Below are positions 7,887 through 16,389 of a stretch of 64,000 nucleotides of DNA, piece after piece. The translations under genes and the position numbers were made by a program. This stretch comes from Pseudonocardia cypriaca (GTDB taxonomy: Bacteria > Actinomycetota > Actinomycetes > Mycobacteriales > Pseudonocardiaceae), in the NCBI RefSeq assembly GCF_006717045.1, contig NZ_VFPH01000001.1, positions 3,348,001-3,412,000 of the forward strand, written 5' to 3'. Every line of letters begins with the position of its first letter. Positions within the stretch are counted from its first letter, which is position 1. The notes beneath the pieces are model-generated. The model made no database searches. It saw only the letters and a program-made list of their open reading frames with translations, and had not been told where the DNA came from.

Positions 7887-9344
7887 TCAGTAACCCGCAG
7901 CCGGTCGACGGTTCAGCAATCCGAAACCGACGGCGAACACCGCCGCGAGGGCCGCACCGATCGCGGTGATGCCGAAGCCCAGCTCGTACCCCCCGACCGA
8001 CGGCAGCGCGCCGTTCACCGGCACGTGCGCTGCGAGGACGGCCGCCGCCACCGCACCGGAGATGCTCGCCCCGAGCATCCGGACGAGGCTGTTCACCCCG
8101 CTGGCGACGCCGGTCCGCGCGGGTTCGACGTGCTCGATCGCCATCGTGGCGAGCGCCGAGTACGCGAGCCCGATGCCGATCCCGAGCAGCGTCATCGAGG
8201 TCAGCACATCGGTGACGTGGGCGTGGGACAGCACGAGCCATAGCTCCGACGCTCCGGTCAGCACCGCACCGATCGCCACCACGTACGGCGCGGACAGCCG
8301 CCGGATCAGCCCGCCCGACGCCAGCGAGACGACCATCATCAGCAGCGACGCGGGCAGCAGGTAGAGGCCGGCCTGCAGCACCGAGGCGCCGAAGCCGTAC
8401 CCCGTGGCCGCGGGTGCCTGCACGAACTGCGGCGCCAGCGAGAACCCGCCGAACATCGCGAACCCGAGCAGCATCGACGCGACGCTCGCCCCGATCGTGC
8501 CGCGGTGGGTCAGCAGGCCGATGTCGACGAGCGGCTCCGCCGTGCGGCGCTCGACGGCGACCCAGACCGCGAGGAGCACGGCCGAGGCGGCGAACAGGCC
8601 AAGGACGCCCACCGACGTCCAACCCCAGCTCTGGCCTTCGGTGATGCCGAGCAGCAGCGTGACCAGGCCGCCCGCGAGGAGGATCGCCCCCGGGATGTCC
8701 GGTCGCCCGCCCTGCGGCGGCGTCGGGTCGCGCAGGACGAGCGCACCGATCACCAGCGCGGCCGCGGCGAGCACCGCCATCACCCAGAACACGGTCCGGA
8801 ACCCGGTGGTGTACTGCGCGATCACGCCGCTCAGCACCAGGCCGAACCCGCTGCCGATGCCGATCGTCGCGCTGATCGTCCCGATACCCGTCGCCATCTT
8901 CTCCGGCGGCAGCACGCCGCGCACGACGCCGATCGACAGCGGGATCACCGCGACCGAGAAGCCCTGCACCACCCGCCCGGCCAGCAGCGCCGGCAGCGAG
9001 GACGAGAGCCCCGCGATCACCGACCCGACCAGCATCAGCACGAACGACACCAGCAGCATCCGCCGCCGTCCGTACATGTCCCCGAACCTGCTGAACAGCG
9101 GCGTGGCCACCGCTCCGACGAGCATGCTGATCGTGAACGTCCAGCTCACGGCCGTGACACTGGTGCCGAACTCGGCCTGCAGCCGCGGGAGCAGCGGGAG
9201 CACCGCGCTCTGCTGCATGACCGTTACCGCCGCCCCGAAGGCTGCCGCTGCGACGACCGGCCACCCCTGCGCGGGCGAGGCCCCGCGCAGCCCGGACGAT
9301 CTCGAAACGGCATCGGTTTCGGCGGCTGGTAGAGCCTGTGTCAT
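7887..9344 (-). CDS. MFS multidrug exporter, DHA2 (14-helix) type
   Basis: A 485-residue membrane protein. About fourteen hydrophobic helices, the DHA2/EmrB layout, are predicted after a short polar start. GDMYGRRRML lies between helices 2 and 3, and the VSWTFTISMLVGAVATPLF segment precedes it. Such proteins export drugs or toxic metabolites with proton antiport. The gene is divergent from a MarR-type gene at 9433. The 88-base spacer holds two palindromes and a repeated TAGGTAACC, so repression by that MarR protein, relieved by a ligand, is the likely control. The start is the ATG at 9344. The substrate cannot be inferred. Confidence 0.9.
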   Translation of the reverse strand: MTQALPAAETDAVSRSSGLRGASPAQGWPVVAAAAFGAAVTVMQQSAVLPLLPRLQAEFGTSVTAVSWTFTISMLVGAVATPLFSRFGDMYGRRRMLLVSFVLMLVGSVIAGLSSSLPALLAGRVVQGFSVAVIPLSIGVVRGVLPPEKMATGIGTISATIGIGSGFGLVLSGVIAQYTTGFRTVFWVMAVLAAAALVIGALVLRDPTPPQGGRPDIPGAILLAGGLVTLLLGITEGQSWGWTSVGVLGLFAASAVLLAVWVAVERRTAEPLVDIGLLTHRGTIGASVASMLLGFAMFGGFSLAPQFVQAPAATGYGFGASVLQAGLYLLPASLLMMVVSLASGGLIRRLSAPYVVAIGAVLTGASELWLVLSHAHVTDVLTSMTLLGIGIGLAYSALATMAIEHVEPARTGVASGVNSLVRMLGASISGAVAAAVLAAHVPVNGALPSVGGYELGFGITAIGAALAAVFAVGFGLLNRRPAAGY

Positions 9345-9361
9345 GTCAACCCTTCGAAAGA

Positions 9362-9415
9362 CTACCTTTGGTAGGTAACCAACTCGAGTAGACTACCTAC
9401 CTAACTTAGGTAACC
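9362..9415. promoter_or_regulatory. Paired operator in the MFS/MarR intergenic region
   Basis: Two inverted repeats lie between the divergent starts. One is CTACC-TTT-GGTAG at 9362-9374. The other is the 15-base perfect palindrome TACCTAACTTAGGTA at 9398-9412. Both end in the direct repeat TAGGTAACC (9372-9380 and 9407-9415), centred 35 bases apart. This AT-richer patch stands out from its surroundings and is the expected type of site for the adjacent MarR dimer. Confidence 0.75.
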
Positions 9416-9432
9416 GTCAAGGGGGATCCGTC

Positions 9433-9927
9433 GTGCAGGACTACGGCGACGAGCTGCTGGACGCCACGACGTCCATCAGCCGGCTGACCCGGATGCTCCG
9501 CCGCAGCAAGCTTTCCGAGCGCGCGTGCGCCGAGGCCGGCATCGTGCTCGACCGGATCGGCCTGCAGATCCTGGGCCACGTCCGCAAGGCCGAGCAGCCG
9601 CCCAGCGTCAAGGAGCTCGCCGAGGCGATGCAGGTCGAGGGGCCCCACGCCACCCGGCAGGTCCAGCGCCTCGTAGCCCGCGGGCTGCTCGAGAAGAACG
9701 TCGACCCGGACGACCGGCGGGTGGCCCGGCTCGCGCTCACCCCCGAAGGCGTCGAGCTGATCGACCGCTACCACGCGGTGATCAAGGGCTGGATGCGCGA
9801 CGCGGTTGCCGACTGGCCCGCCGAGGACAAGCGGCAGGTCTGCCGGCTCGTCACGCGCTGGGTGGACGACATCGAGACGTACTTCGACGAGCTCGACAAC
9901 CAGCCGTTCCCGAGGGCCCGGCCCTAG
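9433..9927 (+). CDS. MarR family transcriptional regulator (controls the adjacent MFS exporter)
   Basis: A 164-residue protein with the MarR winged-helix layout: helical dimer part, then SVKELAEAMQVEGPHATRQV as the helix-turn-helix at about residues 57-76, then the wing with DPDDRRVARLALTPEG, which carries the D-x-R-[RS] motif. The GTG start at 9433 follows an AGGGGGA Shine-Dalgarno. Divergent transcription from the DHA2 exporter and the palindromes between them make it the probable repressor of that gene and of itself. Its stop overlaps the end of the convergent NAD(P)-binding gene by four bases. Confidence 0.9.
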   Translation: MQDYGDELLDATTSISRLTRMLRRSKLSERACAEAGIVLDRIGLQILGHVRKAEQPPSVKELAEAMQVEGPHATRQVQRLVARGLLEKNVDPDDRRVARLALTPEGVELIDRYHAVIKGWMRDAVADWPAEDKRQVCRLVTRWVDDIETYFDELDNQPFPRARP

Positions 9928-10565
9928 TACGCCACGGTGAACCGGGCTCGGCGATGGACCGGCGCCTCGACCTCGTCCAGCAGCGCCACCGCCAGGTCCT
10001 CCACCGAGATCGCCGAACGACCGGCGGCGTCGATGAGAAGCTCGTCGCCGCCTCGCCGATAGCGGCCGGTGCGTGTCCCGGGGCGCAGCTCGGCGGGCGG
10101 GCTCAGGTAGGCCCAGTCCACGTCGGCGGCGGCCCGGCAGGCCGCGAGCTGGTGCACGCCCGCCCGGGCGATGGCGCGGTACTCCGGCCCGACGAGATCA
10201 GGATCCTCGGCCTCGAGTCGCCCGCCCGAGCCGGGCACGGTGAGGCTGCCCGCTCCGCCGACGACCAGCAGGCGGGCCCCGGTGCCGACGATCCCGGCCA
10301 GCAGCGCCTTCGTCGTGGTGACGAGCTCGTCCTCGCGTCCGGCGGGCGGGCGCGTGGCCGCGACCACGACGTCCTGCCCGGTGCCCAGCCGGGTGACCTC
10401 GGCGACGTCGGACGCGTCGCCGGTGCGGACGCGCACCCCTTCGGGGAGGTCGGCTGCGCGAGCCTCGTCCCGGACGACGGCGGTCACCTCGTGGCCCCGA
10501 GCGGCCGCCTCGGCCACCACCCGGCTGCCGACCATTCCGGCGGCGCCGATCACGGTGATCTGCAC
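9924..10565 (-). CDS. NAD(P)H-binding protein (atypical short-chain dehydrogenase / NmrA-like)
   Basis: A 213-residue Rossmann protein. The N-terminal nucleotide-binding motif is VIGAAGMVGSRVV (G-x-x-G-x-x-G form). GHEVTAVVRDEARA, holding a probable NADP-selecting Arg, comes next, then the strands DVVVAATR and LLVVGGAGSL. This fits the short NAD(P)H-binding family related to SDRs of the YwnB/NmrA type, proposed to act as redox sensors or reductases. The GTG start at 10565 sits 14 bases after the EamA stop on the same strand, so the two genes probably form one unit controlled by the MarR protein at 11567. Confidence 0.82.
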   Translation of the reverse strand: MQITVIGAAGMVGSRVVAEAAARGHEVTAVVRDEARAADLPEGVRVRTGDASDVAEVTRLGTGQDVVVAATRPPAGREDELVTTTKALLAGIVGTGARLLVVGGAGSLTVPGSGGRLEAEDPDLVGPEYRAIARAGVHQLAACRAAADVDWAYLSPPAELRPGTRTGRYRRGGDELLIDAAGRSAISVEDLAVALLDEVEAPVHRRARFTVAY

Positions 10566-10579
10566 GACTGGTTCTCCGA

Positions 10580-11470
10580 TCAGGATCCGACGGGTTCGGG
10601 ACGGTGCTCGGCGGCGCGCGGCGCGGAGGCCGGCCGGCTCAGCGTCTGGCCCGCGACCAGCGCTCCCAGCGCGACCGCGAGCCCGACGACCTGGGGCACC
10701 GTCAGGGTCTGGCCGAGCACGACCAGCCCGGCGAGCGTGGCCGTGAGCGGGTTGGACAGCGTGAGCAGCGAGACCGTGGTGGGGCTCAGCCGCGCGATGC
10801 CGCGGAACCACAGCACGTAGGCGACCGCGCCCCCGATGGTCGCGAGGTAGGTGTAGCCGAGGACGTTCGCGGTGGTCAGAGCGGCGGGCAGCCCCTCGAC
10901 GGCGAGCGTGGCCGGGGCCAGCATCAGACCGCCGAGCGTCATCTGCCATGCAGTGGACACGAGCGGATGGCCGGGGCTCCCCCACCGTTTCGCGAGGACG
11001 ATCCCGAGCGCCATCAGAGCGACGCCGGTGAGCATCGCGACGACCGCGAGCGCATCGATGTGGGCCTGCGCGGTGAGCGTCATGAGCGCCACGCCCGCCA
11101 CGCCCGCGAGCGCGGCCAGGAGCTGCCGGGCCGGCGTGCGGGTCCGCAGCGCCAGCCAGGCGAGCCCGGCCACCATGAGCGGTTGCACCGCGCCGAGCGT
11201 CGCGGCCACGCCGCCCGGCAGCCGGTAGGCGGCGTAGAACAGCAGCGGGAAGAACGCGGCGAAGTTCACGACCCCGAGAACCGTGAACCGCAGCCACCAG
11301 ATGGGCGCGGGCGGCATCCGCCGCACCACCAGCAGCACCAGCAACCCGGCCGGCAGGGCACGCAGGAGCGCGGCGAGCAGCGGGCGGTCGGGCGGCAGCA
11401 GGGTGGCGGTGACGACGTAGGTGGTGCCCCAACTGACCGGGGCGAGCATGGTCAGCAGCCGGTCCCTCAT
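10580..11470 (-). CDS. EamA/DMT family transporter
   Basis: A 296-residue protein with ten hydrophobic helices in two EamA repeats. The first starts LLTMLAPVSWGTTYVVTATLL and the second is recognisable at AYVLWFRGIARLSPTTVSLL, the usual penultimate-helix motif of the RhaT/EamA group. It probably exports a small metabolite or amino acid. I chose ATG 11470 because GGAGAG lies just upstream; the frame could also start at 11509. It is divergent from a MarR gene, with palindromic sites between, and is followed by the NAD(P)-binding gene. Confidence 0.88.
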   Translation of the reverse strand: MRDRLLTMLAPVSWGTTYVVTATLLPPDRPLLAALLRALPAGLLVLLVVRRMPPAPIWWLRFTVLGVVNFAAFFPLLFYAAYRLPGGVAATLGAVQPLMVAGLAWLALRTRTPARQLLAALAGVAGVALMTLTAQAHIDALAVVAMLTGVALMALGIVLAKRWGSPGHPLVSTAWQMTLGGLMLAPATLAVEGLPAALTTANVLGYTYLATIGGAVAYVLWFRGIARLSPTTVSLLTLSNPLTATLAGLVVLGQTLTVPQVVGLAVALGALVAGQTLSRPASAPRAAEHRPEPVGS

Positions 11471-11489
11471 GGATCTCTCCATCCTGATA

Positions 11490-11505
11490 ATCTCGATGTC
11501 GAGAT
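11490..11505. promoter_or_regulatory. Palindromic operator between the EamA and MarR genes
   Basis: ATCTCGATGTCGAGAT is a perfect palindrome apart from its central two bases. Related half-sites, CTCGACGTC at 11527 and TCTCGACATG at 11541, lie between it and the MarR start. Repeated TCTCGA half-sites placed between divergent genes are the expected pattern for autoregulation by the MarR dimer and for repression of the EamA gene. Confidence 0.7.
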
Positions 11506-11566
11506 ACATGGGACCATCCCTGGTACCTCGACGTCAAGTTTCTCGACATGAAGAGAGTTGGTGCTC

Positions 11567-12073
11567 GTGGAGGACGCCGTCGACCGAATACTGGGCCAGT
11601 GGCGCCGGGAGCGCCCCGAGGTCGCGGACGAGCTGTGGCCAATGGGGCTCGTCGGACGCATCCAGCGGCTCGACCGCGTCCTCGAACGCGAGCTCAAGGC
11701 CTTCTACGCGCAGCGCGACCTCGAGCTGTGGGAGGCCGACGTGCTGCTCACCCTGCGCCGCGCCGGCGAGCCGTACGCCCTCACCCCCGGTGCACTGCTC
11801 AAGGCGTCCATGATCACGTCCGGGGCGATGACCAACCGCATCGACCGCCTCGAGGCGAAGGGGCTCGTTCGGCGCAGCCCCGGCGCCGACGACCGCCGCT
11901 CCGTACGCGTGCAGCTCACGCCCCGCGCCCACGAGCTGATCGACGGCTTTTTCACCGAGCACATCGCGAACGAGGCGCGCCTGTTCGCCGGGCTCAGCAA
12001 CGGCGAGCGCGAGCAGCTGACGACGCTGCTCCGCACGACCCTGCACGCACTGGGGGACACCGACATCACATGA
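11567..12073 (+). CDS. MarR family transcriptional regulator
   Basis: About 168 residues. ALLKASMITSGAMTNRIDRL is the recognition-helix region and GADDRRSVRVQLTPRAHEL is the wing with the D-D-R-R motif. LTPGALL and the long N-terminal and C-terminal helices complete the MarR dimer fold. It has the slightly longer N-terminus of the group whose members sit next to EamA transporters. I prefer the GTG at 11567, nine bases after GAGAG, but TTG 11558 and GTG 11561 in the same frame are possible. It is presumably the repressor of the divergent EamA gene. Confidence 0.88.
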   Translation: MEDAVDRILGQWRRERPEVADELWPMGLVGRIQRLDRVLERELKAFYAQRDLELWEADVLLTLRRAGEPYALTPGALLKASMITSGAMTNRIDRLEAKGLVRRSPGADDRRSVRVQLTPRAHELIDGFFTEHIANEARLFAGLSNGEREQLTTLLRTTLHALGDTDIT

Positions 12074-12087
12074 TCACGATTCGATGA

Positions 12088-12972
12088 TCAGTCGGTGTGG
12101 GTCACCTTCAGCGCGTAGACCGCGACCGCGCCCGGTGTGCCCTCCGCGTCGCCCTTCTCCGGGCTCGACTGCACGTAGGCGCCGACCTTGAAGTACCAGC
12201 CCGTGCCGCTCTTGGTCAGCTCCGCCTTCTTCTCCCCGTTGTAGAAGACGTCGACCCGCCCGTCCGCGGCGACGATCTTCAGGTCGTACGGCGTGCCGAG
12301 CCGGTACGCGGGGTCGATGACGGTCTCGCTCTGGCCGTCGTCGGACTGCACGCTCAGGCGCTCGCCTTCGAGGCGGATCTGCAGGACGTCGTCGTTGCCG
12401 TCGTGGATCTGCGCCGCCACGACCTCCGGCTTGACCTTCGGAACGGCGAGGATCGCCTCGCGCACCTCGAGGGTGTGCGTGCCGCCCGGGTTCGACCAGG
12501 CGGCCTTCTCGTCGCCTTGCATCTCCCGCAGCTCGGAGCGCGGGTAGTGGCTGTTCTTCGTGGTGACGCCGCCGACCTCGGCCATGAAGACGACGCCGTC
12601 CCGCGACTCGTTGACCTTGAAGAACTCGTTGGTGAACTTCGACAGCTTCCCCGCGAGCACCTCCTCGGGGCTGCCCGCGGCGCCGGTCGGGAGCGTGAGC
12701 TTCCAGTTGCTGAGGTCGAGCAGGTCGGCGGGGAACTCCGCTTTCCCCGCACCGATCGGCGCCTCCTGCCCCGGCGGCTCGGCGATCACCTCGGGGAGCA
12801 CCGGCAGGTCGGGCAGGGGCGGCGCCGGCAGCGGCGGCAGCGGCACGCCGATGTCGGCAACGGGTGGCGGCAGCGGCGGCGGTGCGGCGCCGCGCGACAT
12901 CCCCGAGACGCCGCCGGTCGACAGCGCAGCGGCGAGCACAGTGGTCAGAAGAGCGTGGCTGAGTGCCATCAC
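12088..12972 (-). CDS. Polysaccharide lyase family 7 (alginate lyase), secreted
   Basis: A 294-residue precursor. Residues 1-25 form a signal peptide (hydrophobic LLTTVLAAAL core). A Pro-rich linker runs to about residue 75. The PL7 jelly-roll then carries all three family signatures: RSELR at 145-149, QIH at 188-190 and YFKVGAYVQ at 260-268. In PL7 enzymes the Arg, Gln/His and Tyr of these motifs carry out beta-elimination of mannuronate/guluronate polymers. QIH, rather than QVH, is the variant often linked to polyguluronate preference, although that is not decisive. No other alginate genes are adjacent, so the gene may serve scavenging of algal or bacterial alginate. Confidence 0.93.
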   Translation of the reverse strand: MMALSHALLTTVLAAALSTGGVSGMSRGAAPPPLPPPVADIGVPLPPLPAPPLPDLPVLPEVIAEPPGQEAPIGAGKAEFPADLLDLSNWKLTLPTGAAGSPEEVLAGKLSKFTNEFFKVNESRDGVVFMAEVGGVTTKNSHYPRSELREMQGDEKAAWSNPGGTHTLEVREAILAVPKVKPEVVAAQIHDGNDDVLQIRLEGERLSVQSDDGQSETVIDPAYRLGTPYDLKIVAADGRVDVFYNGEKKAELTKSGTGWYFKVGAYVQSSPEKGDAEGTPGAVAVYALKVTHTD

Positions 12973-13090
12973 GGACTTCCCCTCGGCCGGACTCGCGCGA
13001 GGTCAGCGTGAGTGGTGCGGGAGCGGACGGTGCCGAACGGTAATCACACCGCTCCGCTTTGTTCGGCCGAGTAACTCGAATGTGGATCAC

Positions 13091-13117
13091 CTGATCGCGT
13101 AGAACAGCCGCGATCAG
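13091..13117 (-). terminator. Hairpin at the 3' end of the DNA ligase gene
   Basis: A perfect 9-bp stem, CTGATCGCG (13091-13099) with CGCGATCAG (13109-13117) and a 9-base loop, overlaps the ligase stop codon. No T-run follows, so it is at best an actinobacterial-style terminator without a U tract. Confidence 0.4.
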
Positions 13118-14082
13118 ATCACCGCGTCCGCCGGGTCCTTGTCGCTGCGCAGGCCCCGCCATGCCGCGTGGCGCAGCCTGCCCTCCTTCGTCAGCACCCG
13201 GTAGACGACCTCGCCCACCAGCTCGGGGCGCACCCAGCGGGCCTTGCGGGCCTCGTCGCGGGGCACCTCCTCGTCGAACGGGCTCGCCGGCTGCTCGCGG
13301 GCCCGCAGCTCGACCAGGAGCGAGCGCAGCGCGGCCTCCGTGAACCCGGTGCCGACGTGGCCGAGGTAGCGCAGCGACCCGCTGCCGTCGTAGGCGCCCA
13401 GGAGCAGCGCGCCGACGTTGTGCGCGCGCCGCCCCTCCCCCGCCGTCCAGCCGCCGATCACCACCTCCTGGGTGTGCAGCAGCGCCGTCTTGATCCAGGC
13501 CGCAGAGCGGCGGCCTGGCTCGTAGCGGGACGCGCGGCGCTTCCCGACGACGCCCTCCAGGCCGTGGGCCCGTGCGACCTCGAGCAGCTGCGCGCCGCTC
13601 ACCCCGGCCGCGGCCGGGGGCACCTGCACCCGGGACCCGGCGATGCCCAGCTCCTCGAGCAGCTCGCGCCGCCGGTCGTACGGCTCGCCGAGCAGCGAGA
13701 CGCCGTCCACGTACAGCAGGTCGAACACGATGTAGGACACGGGGATGCGCTCGACCAGCTGAGGGTCGGGCGAGCGCACGTGCATCCGGTGCTGCAGCGT
13801 GCCGAAGTCGGGCCGGCCGGCCTCGTCGAGGGCGACGAGCTCCCCGTCGAGCAGCACCGGCCGCCCGTCCAGCAGGTCGACGAGGTCGAGGAGCTCCGGG
13901 TAGCCGGCCGTGACCTCGTTGCCCCGGCGGCTCTGCGCCCGGATGCGCTCGCCCGCCACGGCCGTGACGGCCCGCACGCCGTCCCACTTGAACTCGAACG
14001 ACCATCCCGGGCCCGCGGGCGGTTCCCCGGCCGTCGCCAGCATCGGCGACACGGGTGGCGGGAGCGGATCGATCGGTGGCAT
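13114..14082 (-). CDS. ATP-dependent DNA ligase, stand-alone (LigC-like)
   Basis: A 322-residue ligase with only the nucleotidyltransferase and OB-fold domains. FEFKWDGVRA holds the adenylated Lys32 (K-x-D-G motif I). SRRGNE supplies the motif Ia Arg. VLLDGELVAL is motif III, EGVVGKR motif IV and AAWIKT motif V. This is the size and order of mycobacterial LigC-type enzymes, which seal nicks in accessory repair. No Ku, polymerase or nuclease domain gene is adjacent, so a role in end joining cannot be claimed. The ATG at 14082 follows GGGG; the open frame runs further upstream, but the family starts here. Confidence 0.9.
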   Translation of the reverse strand: MPPIDPLPPPVSPMLATAGEPPAGPGWSFEFKWDGVRAVTAVAGERIRAQSRRGNEVTAGYPELLDLVDLLDGRPVLLDGELVALDEAGRPDFGTLQHRMHVRSPDPQLVERIPVSYIVFDLLYVDGVSLLGEPYDRRRELLEELGIAGSRVQVPPAAAGVSGAQLLEVARAHGLEGVVGKRRASRYEPGRRSAAWIKTALLHTQEVVIGGWTAGEGRRAHNVGALLLGAYDGSGSLRYLGHVGTGFTEAALRSLLVELRAREQPASPFDEEVPRDEARKARWVRPELVGEVVYRVLTKEGRLRHAAWRGLRSDKDPADAVI

Positions 14083-14142
14083 CCCCGGCAGCCTGCCGGG
14101 ATCACCGCAGGTCCGCACGGCCGGGGTGCACGATCGGGTGGG

Positions 14143-14184
14143 CCCGGCGGCCGCCTCTCGAGGGGTGGGGAGGCGGCCGCCGGG
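14143..14184. other. Strong 15-bp hairpin between divergent genes
   Basis: CCCGGCGGCCGCCTC (14143-14157) pairs perfectly with GAGGCGGCCGCCGGG (14170-14184) around a 12-base loop. It lies between the divergent ligase (start 14082) and the gene at 14294, so it is not a conventional terminator for either. The remaining bases of this 211-base spacer show no gene. Confidence 0.6.
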
Positions 14185-14293
14185 GGCACGGGCGGCCGGG
14201 GGGGGTTCCGCCGATCCCGTACTACTCCACGGTAACTGTTGCGCGGACAAATTGCTGGATCTTGAGACCGGAATGTCCCACTAGGCTCGGTGT

Positions 14294-15277
14294 GTGCCGG
14301 ACCACTCCGAACCAGACGCGGCGCGGGACGCGTCCGACGACGTCACCTTGGACGATGTCGCCGACGAGCTGTACGTCCTGCCGCCCGACGAGTTCATCGG
14401 CGGCCGCGACGCGGCCGTCGCCGCGGCCCGCGAACGCGGCGACCGCGACCTGGCGAAGGCCATCGGCAGGCTGCGCAGACCCACCAAGGCCGCCTGGCTG
14501 GCCAACCTGCTGGCCCGGCGCCGGTCCGCCCAGCTCGACGGGCTGCTGTCGCTGGCCGCCGGGCTCGCCGACGCCCAGCGCACCCTCGACGGCACCGCGC
14601 TGCGCCAGCTGTCCAGCAAGCGCCACCAACTGGTGGCGGCGATGGCCCGCGAGGCGGGCCGGCTGGCGCAGGATGCGGGCGACCCGGCGGCCGAGAGCGT
14701 GCTGCGCGAGCTGCAGGGGATCCTCGACGCGGCGCTGGCCCGGCCGGAGATCGCCGAGCAGGTGCGATCGGGCCGCCTCACCCGCACGCTGAGCTACACC
14801 GGCTTCGGGCCGGAGGCCGACCCGGACGCCGTGCCGGCGCCGCCCACCCGCCCGGCTCCCCCGGCGTCGGGCGCCGAGCCCGAACCCCCCGCCGCGGACG
14901 ACGGGGCGGACGACGAAGCGGCCGACCGGAACCGGCTCGGACGGCTGCGAGCCGAACGCGACCGGCGGGCGGAGGCCCTCACCGCCGCGGAGGACGAGGA
15001 GGTGGCGGCGCGGGCCAAGCAGGACGCCGACGAGGCAGCGCGGGACGAGGCCGTCACCGCCCGCGAGGACGCCCGCAGGCGGGTGGCCGACCTCACGGCC
15101 CAGCTCGAGGCCGCGCGCGAGCAGGAACGCACGGCGACCGCTGCGGCCCGCGACGCGGAGACGGCGGCCAAGGCGTCCGCCCGCGCGGTGGGCGTGGCGG
15201 CGTCGCGCACGGCCCGGGCGCAGGCCCGTCTGGAGGAGCTGGACGCTCAGCTGCGGGACGCCTCGCACTCCGGATGA
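14294..15277 (+). CDS. Actinobacterial coiled-coil protein, function unknown
   Basis: A 327-residue acidic protein. The first 45 residues include DELYVLPPDEFIGGRDAAVA, followed by RRPTKAAWLANLLARRRSAQ; this start recurs in an uncharacterised actinobacterial family. A helical region runs to about residue 160, then a Pro/Ala/Asp-rich linker. Residues 215-325 are almost entirely Ala/Arg/Glu/Asp with heptad-like spacing, predicted as a long coiled coil. No signal peptide or membrane helix is present. The GTG start lies seven bases after TAGGCT at 14282-14287, which could be a -10 box of a leaderless message. It is codirectional with the next helical gene. Confidence 0.7.
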   Translation: MPDHSEPDAARDASDDVTLDDVADELYVLPPDEFIGGRDAAVAAARERGDRDLAKAIGRLRRPTKAAWLANLLARRRSAQLDGLLSLAAGLADAQRTLDGTALRQLSSKRHQLVAAMAREAGRLAQDAGDPAAESVLRELQGILDAALARPEIAEQVRSGRLTRTLSYTGFGPEADPDAVPAPPTRPAPPASGAEPEPPAADDGADDEAADRNRLGRLRAERDRRAEALTAAEDEEVAARAKQDADEAARDEAVTAREDARRRVADLTAQLEAAREQERTATAAARDAETAAKASARAVGVAASRTARAQARLEELDAQLRDASHSG

Positions 15278-15338
15278 GTGCCGCGATTCACTCTCGTGGC
15301 CGCGCGTGTCGATCCCGGTGCGGGGTTACCCGTCGGGC

Positions 15339-16343
15339 ATGGCGAACCCCACCACCGCCCTTCCGACAGCCCCCGAGACCGCAACGATCGACACCGTCGT
15401 GGGTCAGCTCCGGGCGCTCGAGCAGCTCACCCGGACCGAGGCGCACATCGCCCGCGTCCGCCTCGGGCAGGCTCGCACCGAGGCCGTGCGACGCGAGCTG
15501 GAGCAGAACGGCACCAACTCGGTGCGCCGCGCCGAACGCATCGAGCGTGCACTGCGCGACCTGAACGCCCCGCCGGACGTGGTGACGCCCACGATCGGAC
15601 GCGTCGTCGCGCTGGTCAAGACGGCGCTCGAGCAGGTGCAGGCCATCGACGAGGCGCTCCTCAGCGACCTGACCCTCGAGCACCAGCTCCTCGACCGGTC
15701 CCGCTACCTGCGCGTTCTGGCGCAGGTAGCGGGGCTGGAGGCGGTCGAGCGCCTCGCGGGCGACCTCGTCGACGCGCACACCGCCACCGTCGAGTGGCTC
15801 ACCACCGTCCTCGCCGAGGAGGCCCTCGGCGGGCCGACCGCCCTCATCCCCACGACCCTGCAGCGCTTAGCGGGCGGCGTGGCCCACGCGGTGGCGCTGC
15901 CCACCCGGTTCGCCGTGGAGCAGGTCAACCGCGCCGTCCACACCGTCTACCGCACCGGCGAAGGGGCCATCGGGGCCGTCGAGGGGGTCGCGGGCCGCGC
16001 CGCCCGTTTCGGCAACGACGCCCGTGAGGTCGCCACGGCCGGCCGGGACGCGACGCTGCAGCAGGCCGAACGGGTTGCGCGACGCGAAGGGGCCGACACC
16101 GTGGCGGGGGCCGTGCACGACACCCGCGCGGAGCTGGGCTCGCTCGCGGCCTCGGAGCTGCCGATCAAGCACTACGAGGAGATGACGGGGCCGAACGCGA
16201 TCGCCGCCATCCGCAGCCTGAGCGACCCCGACGACCTGCGCGCGATGATCACGTTCGAGCAGTCCCACAAGAACCGCTCCGGCGTCGTCGACGCCGCACA
16301 GGCGCACTACGCCGCGATCGCGGAGGACCGGACCGACAAGTGA
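15339..16343 (+). CDS. Helical protein with ferritin-like midsection, function unknown
   Basis: I start the gene at ATG 15339 (MANPTTALPT), giving 334 residues. Residues 20-165 form four long helices with spaced acidic residues and histidines (LTLEHQLLDRSRYLRV, DLVDAHTATVEW), reminiscent of ferritin-like/DUF892 bundles, although I cannot show a complete metal site. Residues 180-260 are Ala/Arg-rich. The C-terminal segment LPIKHYEEMTGPNAIAAIRS is a compact conserved-looking domain. An upstream in-frame start near 15306 is possible. It lies in the same direction as the coiled-coil gene before it and the methyltransferase operon after it. Confidence 0.65.
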   Translation: MANPTTALPTAPETATIDTVVGQLRALEQLTRTEAHIARVRLGQARTEAVRRELEQNGTNSVRRAERIERALRDLNAPPDVVTPTIGRVVALVKTALEQVQAIDEALLSDLTLEHQLLDRSRYLRVLAQVAGLEAVERLAGDLVDAHTATVEWLTTVLAEEALGGPTALIPTTLQRLAGGVAHAVALPTRFAVEQVNRAVHTVYRTGEGAIGAVEGVAGRAARFGNDAREVATAGRDATLQQAERVARREGADTVAGAVHDTRAELGSLAASELPIKHYEEMTGPNAIAAIRSLSDPDDLRAMITFEQSHKNRSGVVDAAQAHYAAIAEDRTDK

Positions 16344-16389
16344 GAGGTGAGGAAGGTTTGGCCCGCTCTGCCGGGGGCACCATCCGCTC

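Noticed and set aside
6838..9264. Very long minus-strand frame through the holin-X cassette and MFS gene
   Set aside because: It spans three supported genes and its peptide has no recognisable domain.
12071..12090. Two TGATCA palindromes around the convergent stops of the MarR and alginate lyase genes
   Set aside because: The motif is short, partly made of stop codons, and does not form a convincing terminator stem.
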